This document shows, piece after piece, positions 1 to 5,567 of a DNA stretch of 5,570 nt; positions within the stretch are counted from its first letter, which is position 1; each line of letters starts with the position of its first letter. Source of the stretch: Acidobacteriota bacterium (GTDB taxonomy: Bacteria; Acidobacteriota; UBA6911; RPQK01; JADFOI01); contig JAUXKG010000192.1 in NCBI GenBank assembly GCA_030624355.1, positions 1 through 5,570 on the forward strand, given 5' to 3'. The notes under the pieces are model-generated. The model did no database searches and was not told where the DNA came from. It saw only the letters and a list, made by a program, of their open reading frames with translations. Made by a program: the position numbers and the translations under genes.

Positions 1-1260
1 CTGGTTTACGTCAAAGACGCTGCCGAGGCCCGGGCCGAGGTGAAACGACAGGTGGCAGCCGGAGTGGACTGCATCAAAATTTATGCCCGCTTGAGCTCTG
101 AGCAGTTGGCGGCCATAGCCGACGAAGCCCACAAGGCCAACATTCCCGTGGCCGGCCATGTTCGCGATGCCCGAGAGGCCGCTCTGGCTGGAATCGATTT
201 TCTGGAGCACACGGACAATGTTGCCATGTCTACGATCGAGGACTTCGACAGATACGACAAGGTCATAAAGGAGCGTTTTCTAGATCCGAACTATTTTGGT
301 GGTGTCCTGATCGAAAAGGGTCTCAGCCAGGGCTTGCCACCCCATCATCTTATGGACCCTGGGCGGTTCGCCGACCTGACGCGGTTGATGGTCAGACAGA
401 ATTCCTTCCTGAATCCCACCCTGCTGGTGTACTGGAGAGGTCTCCATGGACGTCGCAGCGAAATGGATCGGGAAAGGCGTGAATTTTTGAGAGATCCCAG
501 GGTGGACTACATCCCGCTGAATGTTCGACTGCACATGTTGGACTACCGGAACGTCGACGATCTGGAACCCCAGATCTACGAAGATTTGCTGCGCGGCTAT
601 GAGCGGGTGAAGGAGTTCCTGAAGGTCTTCGTTCAGGGAGGTGGCAAGGTGGTGGCGGGTGTAGATGTGACCACTCACGACGTCCCCGGCCTGGGAACAC
701 ACCAGGAAATGGCGCTGCTGGTGGACGCCGGTTTGACGCCTATGCAGGCGCTGCTCTCCGCTACCCTGTGGTCGGCCCAGATGATGAAAAAAGCTGATCT
801 GTTTGGCAGCGTCGAGGTGGGCAAGCTGGGGGATGTGGTGGTTTTGAATGAAAACCCTCTGCAGGACATCCGCAACAGCCGGAGCATTGATCTGGTCATC
901 AAGGAAGGCATCGTCCAGGACACGGAATACCGTACCGATTACTCCATTCCGATACCCAGACCGAGTGCAAGTTTCTTCCCCAACAAGACGCCCGAGCTCA
1001 GCGAAGTGGCGCCCAGGTTGGCAGTGGAGGGAGCCGAGAGGGCCGAGATTGCCCTTCGGGGTCACGGCTTCAGCCGGTACTCCAGGGTGCACTTCGATGG
1101 GGTGCGGATCGCTACCCGGTATGTGAGTGAAGAGCAACTGGAGGCGAGCATCCCGTCGGGACTTCTGGTCCGAGTGGGGACCTTTCTCGTGACAGTACAG
1201 AACCCGCGTCCGGGAGGGGGTGTTTCCAACTCCCGAAGGTTTATGGTGAAGTTTCAATGA
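1..1260 (+). CDS. Amidohydrolase (imidazolonepropionase-like) with C-terminal IPT/TIG domain, 5' end missing
   Basis: This is the C-terminal 419 residues of a metal-dependent hydrolase. The frame is open from base 1, so the real start, any signal peptide and the N-terminal HxH metal motif lie outside the window; the GTG at 40 is an internal Val. Seen: GVDCIKIY, whose Lys (76-78) fits the carboxylated lysine of this group; AGHVRDA with a metal-ligand-type His (157-159); LEHTDN with a second His (208-210); and VVAGVD with the conserved active-site Asp (664-666). Next comes the usual family ending: AGLTPMQALLSAT, then GSVEVGKLGDVVVLNENPL, where a second beta-sandwich strand returns. From about 991 to 1257 an IPT/TIG-like immunoglobulin fold follows (GHGFSRYSRVHFDG, VTVQNPRPGGG). 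Relatives cleave cyclic amides or dipeptides, often outside the cytoplasm, but the substrate cannot be read here. The gene ends convergently with the cytochrome gene, 31 bases away. The family call is firm and the substrate is unknown. Confidence 0.9.
   Translation: MVYVKDAAEARAEVKRQVAAGVDCIKIYARLSSEQLAAIADEAHKANIPVAGHVRDAREAALAGIDFLEHTDNVAMSTIEDFDRYDKVIKERFLDPNYFGGVLIEKGLSQGLPPHHLMDPGRFADLTRLMVRQNSFLNPTLLVYWRGLHGRRSEMDRERREFLRDPRVDYIPLNVRLHMLDYRNVDDLEPQIYEDLLRGYERVKEFLKVFVQGGGKVVAGVDVTTHDVPGLGTHQEMALLVDAGLTPMQALLSATLWSAQMMKKADLFGSVEVGKLGDVVVLNENPLQDIRNSRSIDLVIKEGIVQDTEYRTDYSIPIPRPSASFFPNKTPELSEVAPRLAVEGAERAEIALRGHGFSRYSRVHFDGVRIATRYVSEEQLEASIPSGLLVRVGTFLVTVQNPRPGGGVSNSRRFMVKFQ
991..1257 (+). 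other. IPT/TIG-like domain at the C-terminus of the amidohydrolase
   Basis: The last 89 residues do not belong to the hydrolase barrel or its small beta domain. They show the IPT/TIG pattern: a Pro near the start, a GHGF turn, a V-x-FDG strand, a stretch ending in S-x-x-Q-L-x-A-x-IP, then a VTV-x-NP-x-P-GGG-x-SN turn and a closing strand. Such domains are usually found on exported or surface proteins and mediate protein or polymer contact, so the enzyme is probably extracytoplasmic. This is by pattern only; a profile search was not possible. Confidence 0.75.
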
Positions 1261-1275
1261 CCGGACAGGAAGGGC

Positions 1276-1307
1276 GGGCTGGACAACCTTCTTACTTTGT
1301 CCGGCCC
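1276..1307. terminator. Hairpin between the convergent amidohydrolase and cytochrome genes
   Basis: An 11-base inverted repeat (1276-1286 with 1297-1307; one G-T pair, the rest Watson-Crick) encloses a 10-base loop. It lies just after the amidohydrolase stop and covers the last codons of the cytochrome gene, where a shared bidirectional terminator would be expected. No T-run follows the stem on either strand, so it is not a standard intrinsic terminator. An alternative pairing of CCGGACA (1261-1267) with TGTCCGG (1298-1304) competes with it. Confidence 0.4.
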
Positions 1308-1867
1308 TGTTGAGTCAGTCCGATATCGGGACGCGGATCGGAGACAAATCCGTTTCGATTGGGCATCTCTACTCCGGGTAAGGTTTCAGCATTCATCACC
1401 TCATTGTCACCTACGATGCCATTCAGGTGCAGGATGAGGGCCACCACTGAATAGACCTGATCGTCTGTCAGTGTGCCGGGACGGTAAAAGGGCATGGACC
1501 GATTGATGTAGTCCCAAAGGGTCGTGGCGTACGGCCAGTAGCTCCCAACCGTTTTCACAGGATTGGATCCCGTCAAGGTTCCCTGGCCGCCTACCAGAGC
1601 CCCTCCCTGATCGGAGCCCTGGCCTTCGGAACCGTGACACTCGGCGCACTGTGTCTGATAGATCTGTTTCCCTTCGGCTGCCGTGCCTTCACCCATCGGA
1701 AGTTCGTCTCCATCGGGACCGATGGCAATATCCCAGGCCCGGACCTCCTCAGCGGTGGGTGGACGACCCACCCCGTAGTTGGGCGACTGGCCTGCCAGCG
1801 GCCATACAACCGCCAGAACAGCGATCCAGGCAAACAGCAGAGGCAGAGAACGGTTATGCCGGAACAC
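1292..1867 (-). CDS. Monohaem cytochrome c, SoxD-like partner of SoxC
   Basis: An exported c-type cytochrome of 191 residues that probably takes electrons from SoxC. I chose the GTG at 1867-1865: it has GGGAG 8 bases upstream and gives a compact signal peptide (FRHNR, then a hydrophobic core at residues 8-25, ending LAGQS). The ATG at 1912 would add 15 residues and has no well-placed ribosome site. Seen: one haem motif CAECH (C74, C77, H78) and a likely distal Met in SMPF (M125). The segment GRPPTAEEVRAWDIAIGPDG before the haem, and the long conserved WPYATTLWDYINRSMPF segment after it, match the N-terminal haem domain of SoxD. Known SoxD proteins are larger, with a second haem domain; here there is only one CXXCH and a short polar tail. 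The gene overlaps the soxC stop by 14 bases, which suggests translational coupling. Cytochrome c is certain; the SoxD relationship is strong but not full-length. Confidence 0.9.
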   Translation of the reverse strand: MFRHNRSLPLLFAWIAVLAVVWPLAGQSPNYGVGRPPTAEEVRAWDIAIGPDGDELPMGEGTAAEGKQIYQTQCAECHGSEGQGSDQGGALVGGQGTLTGSNPVKTVGSYWPYATTLWDYINRSMPFYRPGTLTDDQVYSVVALILHLNGIVGDNEVMNAETLPGVEMPNRNGFVSDPRPDIGLTQQGRTK

Positions 1868-3116
1868 TTTGAACGCTCCCGTCAGCCTGGACCTGCCAGA
1901 CCTTGATGCCATTGAAATGATAGAAGGTCCTCAGGCCGCGAATCTTGATCAATTCCTCTCGGTTGGGCTGGAGGTAACCGGTCTCGTCGGTACATCGCGA
2001 CTGAAGCGTGACCGGCTGGCCTTTCCATTCCCAGGGGAATCTAAAGCGAGTGAAACAGATTGGCAGGCGAGGCTCCTGAAGCTCGGCTTCCTGCCACGAC
2101 TGACCTTCATCGATGGAGATCTCGACCCTGTCGATCAGGCCGCGTCCCGACCAGGCCAACCCTGTGATCTCGTAACGTCCGGGAGCGGGCAGCCGGTGTC
2201 CCCCTGACGGGTAGGTGATCACGGATTTGGCCTCCATTGCGAAGGTGAACTGTCGGGCAGTTCCGTCCGGCAAAAGGTCGGTATATTTGGACGTCTCCTC
2301 TCGCCCCATGTAAGGCTGGTCGACCACCTTGATCCGCCGCAGCCACTTGATATGGGTGTTGCCTTCCCAGCCGGGAATGACGAGCCTTAGCGGATATCCT
2401 TGTCCGGGACGAACGGCCTCACCGTTCTGACCGTAGGCGACGATCATATCTTTCATGGCCTTTTCCAAAGGCAGGCTCCGGTGCATCTTGCAGGCATCGG
2501 CTCCTTCGGCAACGATCCATTTGCCTTCAGGCCGAATTCCCACCTCCGTCAACAGCAGAGACAATTCCACTCCCGTCCATTGGCTGCAGCTGGCGGTCCC
2601 GTGACTTCGCTGAACAGTGGATCCCGGATTGGACCACTCACTTTGACTGTTGCCGGAGCATTCAACGAAGAGGATCCGCGATACCGATGGCAACTGGCGA
2701 AGTTCGTCCATGGTGAAGATCAGGGGGCGCTCCACCAGTCCGTGGATGAGAAGCCGATGGCGGTCCGGATCAATTTCCGGAGCGCCGGCATGGTGGCGTT
2801 CGAAGTGCAATGAAGAAGGAGTCAGAATGCCCTGGGAGTCTTGAAGCGGAGTCCGGCTCAAGCCCGCTTCGGGGGTTCCACCGGGAGAACGTCGACTACC
2901 GCCCGAAGAGGAGGCCTGGACGATGCGAGACGACTTTTCAAACGGCGATCTCTGCCCGTAGGTACTGGGGGCTTCGCCCAGATCGCGCGCTGGATCCTGC
3001 AGGGTCGAGGGAGTGCAGGCACCCAGCACTCCTCCCACGGCGACGCCGGTCTGAAGAAAACGACGCCGACTGGTCTTGGACACATCAGAGGGAGACTTGG
3101 GAGTATTGTTTTTCAT
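1854..3116 (-). CDS. soxC: SoxC: molybdopterin sulfite/sulfane dehydrogenase, Tat-exported
   Basis: Catalytic molybdoenzyme of the sulfite oxidase family (420 residues), expected in the periplasm to oxidise sulfite or protein-bound sulfane sulfur and pass electrons to the cytochrome encoded next. The ATG at 3116-3114 is chosen because GGGAAGGA lies 8 bases upstream; an in-frame ATG at 3179 lacks this. Seen: a twin-arginine motif SRRRFLQ (residues 16-22) with a short hydrophobic stretch ending VLGAC (C34); a Ser/Pro/Gly-rich linker to about residue 95; then the molybdopterin domain (about 100-265) starting near LTPSSLHFERHHAG, with the molybdenum-ligand Cys in VECSGNS (C153), SCSQWTGVELS, GADACKMHRSLPLEKA, and YPLRLVIPGWEGNTHIKWL. 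The dimerisation domain (about 275-391) contains REETSKYTDLLPDG and MEAKSVIT. The last two runs and GLAWSGRG are typical of SoxC rather than of plant or animal sulfite oxidase. No haem domain is present, as expected for SoxC. soxXYZAB are not in the window. Confidence 0.93.
   Translation of the reverse strand: MKNNTPKSPSDVSKTSRRRFLQTGVAVGGVLGACTPSTLQDPARDLGEAPSTYGQRSPFEKSSRIVQASSSGGSRRSPGGTPEAGLSRTPLQDSQGILTPSSLHFERHHAGAPEIDPDRHRLLIHGLVERPLIFTMDELRQLPSVSRILFVECSGNSQSEWSNPGSTVQRSHGTASCSQWTGVELSLLLTEVGIRPEGKWIVAEGADACKMHRSLPLEKAMKDMIVAYGQNGEAVRPGQGYPLRLVIPGWEGNTHIKWLRRIKVVDQPYMGREETSKYTDLLPDGTARQFTFAMEAKSVITYPSGGHRLPAPGRYEITGLAWSGRGLIDRVEISIDEGQSWQEAELQEPRLPICFTRFRFPWEWKGQPVTLQSRCTDETGYLQPNREELIKIRGLRTFYHFNGIKVWQVQADGSVQSVPA
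1876..1880 (-). promoter_or_regulatory. Ribosome binding site deciding the cytochrome GTG start
   Basis: GGGAG on the minus strand stands 8 bases before the GTG at 1867, inside the final codons of soxC. The upstream ATG at 1912 has its nearest purine-rich stretch (GAGGA) about 15 bases away, which is too far. This favours the GTG start and coupling of the two genes. Confidence 0.55.
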
Positions 3117-3124
3117 GGGTTGGG

Positions 3125-3132
3125 TCCTTCCC
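3125..3132 (-). promoter_or_regulatory. Ribosome binding site of soxC
   Basis: GGGAAGGA on the minus strand, 8 bases before the ATG at 3116. It fixes the soxC start and shows that the 21 residues encoded further upstream in the same frame are not part of the protein. The resulting N-terminus, MKNNTPKSPSDVSKTSRRRF, is a normal Tat n-region. Confidence 0.7.
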
Positions 3133-3195
3133 TGTTTTGGAGATGGTACGTGAAGCGACGGTTCCAAGGCAAACAGCACGATTGTCCCATTGGGG

Positions 3196-3223
3196 TTGGA
3201 CCGTGCCCGGGATTCTGTATAGA
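3196..3223 (+). promoter_or_regulatory. Weak sigma-70-like promoter candidate for the binding-protein gene
   Basis: In the 128-base gap between the divergent soxC and binding-protein genes, TTGGAC (3196-3201) and TATAGA (3218-3223) are separated by 16 bases. The match to consensus is only partial. Transcription would begin near 3230, leaving a very short leader before the start codon. I see no clear inverted-repeat operator in the gap. Confidence 0.22.
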
Positions 3224-3244
3224 TTGTCTACCATGCTGGAAGTA

Positions 3245-4267
3245 ATGAGACGGCTCACAGGGATGTTCTTGAAATCAATTTCGGCGCTCACTCTTTTTGC
3301 TTTGTTGGGAGGAGGGTTGTGGATGCTGGGAGAGGGGGGCAGGTCCGACCTGGTCCGGTTGAGAGTGGGGAAGATCGGTCCCTTCACCCTGGACGAAAAA
3401 TCGCCCTCCTGGACGATTGAAGTGGGCATGGAGAAGGGCTTCTTTCAGAGTGAGGGGTTGGTGGTGGAGATGGTGTTGACCCAGGATTTTACTACTCAGA
3501 TCGAGGGGTTGATCCAGGGTGATTTCGAGGTGGGTCATCAGGCCACCGTCCAACTGGTCACCGAGATAGAGAAAGGTGCCCCTCTTTTCATGTTCATGGG
3601 AGATCGAAGAGGGCCCATTTTTACTCTGGTGGGGACATCTGTGATTCGCTTTGTGGCAGACCTGAGAGGCACACGTCTGGGGTCTTCGGGAGTCACAGGT
3701 ACTGATCACCTGCCACTCATCAAGATGCTGTCGGGAAAAGGGCTTTCTCCCAAGGATTACACGATAGTCCCTTCCGGAAATGTATTGTACCGCTATCATC
3801 TTCTCAAGCGCGGTGCCATTGCAGCGACACTGTTGAGTGGGGACATGGTCCTGGATGCTGAAAACGATGGGTTGCCCATTCTGGGAGCGGTGGATCCCCA
3901 TCTGGGGGAGTTTTCATTCTCCGCCGCGGCCGCTCGCCGAGACTGGGCCGACCAGCATCCGGACCTGCTGCGGGCTTACATTCGTGCCTACCTGAGATCG
4001 GTTCGCTGGCTGCTGGATCCGTCCAACCGTGATCAAGTGACAAAGATCATGCAGACAAAAGCCAAGCTCGATGCCGAAGCCGCTGCCAGAATCTATGAGG
4101 GGGCGATCGAGCGTCTGTTGCCTGATGCCGAGCTGACCGCGGGAGGGATTCGCTCGGTGGTCGATGTCATGGTGCTGGCGGGTTTGATCGAGCCCGGAGA
4201 GCACCCGCCCCAAAAGTACATCGATCTCACCTTCTTGAGCAGTGTCCGTAACAGCCTTGAGAACTAG
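3245..4267 (+). CDS. ABC-type substrate-binding protein, NMT1/THI5/TauA-SsuA-like fold
   Basis: Probable periplasmic solute-binding protein of 340 residues. The start is uncertain: ATG 3245 has GGAAG just 2 bases upstream and gives a basic n-region (MRRLTGMFLK) and a hydrophobic segment at residues 11-29; ATG 3233 and ATG 3263 are alternatives. No clear AxA cleavage site or lipobox Cys is seen, so it may remain membrane-anchored. Family features: an opening strand VRLRVGKIGPFTLDE, then WTIEVGMEKGFFQSEGLVVEMV (the 'GFF..EGL' signature), QIEGLIQGDFEVGH, DLRGTRLGSSG in the hinge region, KGLSPKDYTIVPSGN, and DWADQHPDLLRAYIRAYLRSVRWLLD followed by helices, as in binding proteins for sulfonates, nitrate, riboflavin or pyrimidine precursors. 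The ligand is not readable. No permease or ATPase gene lies alongside: downstream is a convergent gene 20 bases away, upstream is divergent soxC. The family call is good and the substrate is unknown. Confidence 0.85.
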   Translation: MRRLTGMFLKSISALTLFALLGGGLWMLGEGGRSDLVRLRVGKIGPFTLDEKSPSWTIEVGMEKGFFQSEGLVVEMVLTQDFTTQIEGLIQGDFEVGHQATVQLVTEIEKGAPLFMFMGDRRGPIFTLVGTSVIRFVADLRGTRLGSSGVTGTDHLPLIKMLSGKGLSPKDYTIVPSGNVLYRYHLLKRGAIAATLLSGDMVLDAENDGLPILGAVDPHLGEFSFSAAAARRDWADQHPDLLRAYIRAYLRSVRWLLDPSNRDQVTKIMQTKAKLDAEAAARIYEGAIERLLPDAELTAGGIRSVVDVMVLAGLIEPGEHPPQKYIDLTFLSSVRNSLEN

Positions 4268-4287
4268 GACAGGCTCCTAACCCGGAT

Positions 4288-5403
4288 TTACGTCGATTGC
4301 ACTGTCTCTCCGGTGTGGATCACCAGTGTTCCGAAAGAGGGGCACTCGAGGCCCAGTCCGGGTTCTTCCGGCACAGACACTCGACCTGATTCAAAGTGAA
4401 GACCACCCTGTGTGACGACATCCTCCTGCAGGCGGCGGTGCTGCATCAGACCGGGAGCGACCGGGTGAAGCAGAGCCTTGGCCAGGTGGACAGAGGCGGT
4501 ATTGGACACCCGCGTCTCTCCCCTTATGCCGTCCACTCGATAGCCGAGGCCGGCGCTTTCCGCCATTGCCGCCATCTTGCGTGCCGGAAACAGGCCGCCT
4601 GCCTTCATCAGTTTGATGGACAGAAGATCGGCTGCCCGGCGGCGTATGATTTCAGCGGCCTCAGTCAATGTATGGCAGGTCTCGTCGGCCACGATCGGGA
4701 CGTCAACGGCGCGACGGACTTCCTCCAGGGCAGTGATGCCGGTACAGGGCTCCTCGACGAGTACGTTGTAACGCTCCAACTGACGGATCATGCCGATCGC
4801 TTCCTTCACATTCCAGTTGCCATTGGCGTCGGCGATCAGGGTAACATCTTCGCCGACTGCCTCTCGAATGGTGCGAATACGGGCTACGTCCAGAGCCGGG
4901 TTGTCCATCTTGATTTCAAAAGCGCGGAAGCCATCCTGGTAGAAGCGCTGCACTTCGGCCGCCATGCTTTCCGGTTCGTCCACATAAAGAGCAAAACACG
5001 TAGTGGGCAGCGGTTCTGCCTGAGAACAACCGCCCAGCAGGTCATAGACCGGTCGTCCGGTCAACTGCCCCATCAGGTCGTGCAGGGCAATATCCACGGC
5101 AGCTTTGCAGGCCTGGTGACCTTTGAGCAGCCGATCCATTTCAGCATGAATGGCTTCCAGATCGAACGGGCTGCGGCCCACCAGGGTAGGAGCCACCGTC
5201 GTCAGTCCGTCGATCAAACCACCGCCGGTTAAACCCAGATAGAAACCGATGGCTGTTCCAGTACCCACTCCCACCTGTCCGCTGTCGGCATGAATACGGA
5301 CCAGAGCGACGTCGGAAGCCGACTGCCAGGTCCGAAGTGGCTTTCCCGCCACCTCTCGAAAGGGCAGCTCAGCACGATAGATTTCAACTGCTGCTATTTG
5401 CAT
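4288..5403 (-). CDS. Enolase-superfamily enzyme (mandelate racemase/muconate-lactonizing family)
   Basis: Cytoplasmic, Mg-dependent enzyme of 371 residues, the usual length, that would abstract a proton alpha to a carboxylate. The start at 5403 follows GAGGTGA, an exact match to the 16S tail. The N-terminal capping domain (1 to about 125) ends in KAAVDIALHDLMGQLTGRPVYDLLGG, the family hallmark. In the barrel: FEIKMD with K165 as the probable first catalytic lysine, metal ligands D192 (ADANGNW), E217 (VEEP) and D240 (VADET), and K264 (SIKLMKAGG) as the opposite lysine. A lysine on both faces places it in the muconate-lactonizing subgroup (cycloisomerases, dipeptide epimerases, o-succinylbenzoate synthase) rather than with the KxK/His-Asp mandelate racemases. 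The first lysine of the common KxK is Glu here (E163). DGIRGETRVSNTASVHLA follows at the eighth-strand region. The substrate cannot be inferred: no DxD epimerase specificity motif is evident, and neighbouring genes give no pathway. Confidence 0.9.
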   Translation of the reverse strand: MQIAAVEIYRAELPFREVAGKPLRTWQSASDVALVRIHADSGQVGVGTGTAIGFYLGLTGGGLIDGLTTVAPTLVGRSPFDLEAIHAEMDRLLKGHQACKAAVDIALHDLMGQLTGRPVYDLLGGCSQAEPLPTTCFALYVDEPESMAAEVQRFYQDGFRAFEIKMDNPALDVARIRTIREAVGEDVTLIADANGNWNVKEAIGMIRQLERYNVLVEEPCTGITALEEVRRAVDVPIVADETCHTLTEAAEIIRRRAADLLSIKLMKAGGLFPARKMAAMAESAGLGYRVDGIRGETRVSNTASVHLAKALLHPVAPGLMQHRRLQEDVVTQGGLHFESGRVSVPEEPGLGLECPSFGTLVIHTGETVQST

Positions 5404-5404
5404 G

Positions 5405-5411
5405 TCACCTC
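5405..5411 (-). promoter_or_regulatory. Strong ribosome binding site of the enolase-family gene
   Basis: GAGGTGA on the minus strand, one base before the ATG at 5403, is exactly complementary to the standard 16S rRNA 3' tail over 7 bases. Measured from the GAGG core the spacing is 4 bases, slightly short but usable. It supports the chosen start. Confidence 0.6.
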
Positions 5412-5429
5412 ACATTCGTTGTTACTTTG

Positions 5430-5461
5430 ATTATTTATTCTAAATTCGATTTCAGAGTCAA
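5430..5461 (-). promoter_or_regulatory. AT-rich leader with candidate promoter elements for the enolase-family gene
   Basis: On the minus strand TTGACT (plus 5456-5461, a 5-of-6 match to the -35 box) is followed by TAGAAT (5437-5442, 13 bases away) and AATAAT (5430-5435, 20 bases away), each 5 of 6 to the -10 box. Neither spacing is the ideal 17, so the exact promoter is unsure. The stretch is clearly AT-richer than the genes, as is usual for a promoter region. Confidence 0.3.
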
Positions 5462-5479
5462 TCTAGGGCACCTGACCAA

Positions 5480-5521
5480 TGTCGAATGTCGATTGACGAT
5501 TGTCGAATGTCGAATGATAAG
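5480..5521. repeat. Heptanucleotide tandem repeat, six degenerate units
   Basis: Six consecutive 7-base units read TGTCGAA, TGTCGAT, TGACGAT, TGTCGAA, TGTCGAA and TGATAAG. Units 1, 4 and 5 are identical, units 2 and 3 differ from them by one and two bases, and the last has decayed. It sits upstream of the enolase-family gene outside any credible reading frame. Tandem heptamers of this kind occur as dispersed intergenic repeats in several bacterial groups. Whether it recurs elsewhere in this genome cannot be seen. Confidence 0.8.
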
Positions 5522-5533
5522 AATAACCTTTCT

Positions 5534-5567
5534 TAATACGTGTCAATCCGTGTTTGCTAATACGTGT
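5534..5567. repeat. Ten-base repeat TAATACGTGT, two exact copies and one variant
   Basis: TAATACGTGT occurs at 5534-5543 and 5558-5567, with a variant CAATCCGTGT directly following the first copy at 5544-5553. The last copy lies in a near-palindrome, TAATACGTGTTA (5558-5569, one mismatched pair around ACGT). The array may continue beyond the window edge. It could be part of a dispersed intergenic repeat or a binding site; the sequence does not decide. Confidence 0.6.

Noticed and set aside
280..1257. Long open frame on the minus strand opposite the amidohydrolase
   Set aside because: It runs fully antisense to a well-recognised enzyme, its translation is rich in His/Gln with no domain pattern, and no ribosome site precedes it. 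It is a by-product of codon bias.
3117..3179. Extra 21 N-terminal residues for SoxC from the ATG at 3179
   Set aside because: A strong ribosome site stands 8 bases before the ATG at 3116, and the longer form would push the twin-arginine motif too deep.
2810..3244. Upstream extension of the binding-protein frame
   Set aside because: The frame is open back to 2810, but this part is antisense to the soxC N-terminus and would bury the hydrophobic signal segment inside the protein. A start near 3245 fits the family length.
4265..4279. Possible terminator between the binding-protein and enolase-family genes
   Set aside because: TAGGA pairs with TCCTA around a 5-base loop, but the stem is only 5 bases, includes the stop codon and has no T-run.
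4396..5232. 278-codon plus-strand frame opposite the enolase-family gene
   Set aside because: The opposite strand carries all catalytic motifs of a known superfamily; this frame has no recognisable domain or start signal.
5480..5567. CRISPR array
   Set aside because: The units are 7 and 10 bases, contiguous or nearly so, without unique spacers of 25-40 bases.
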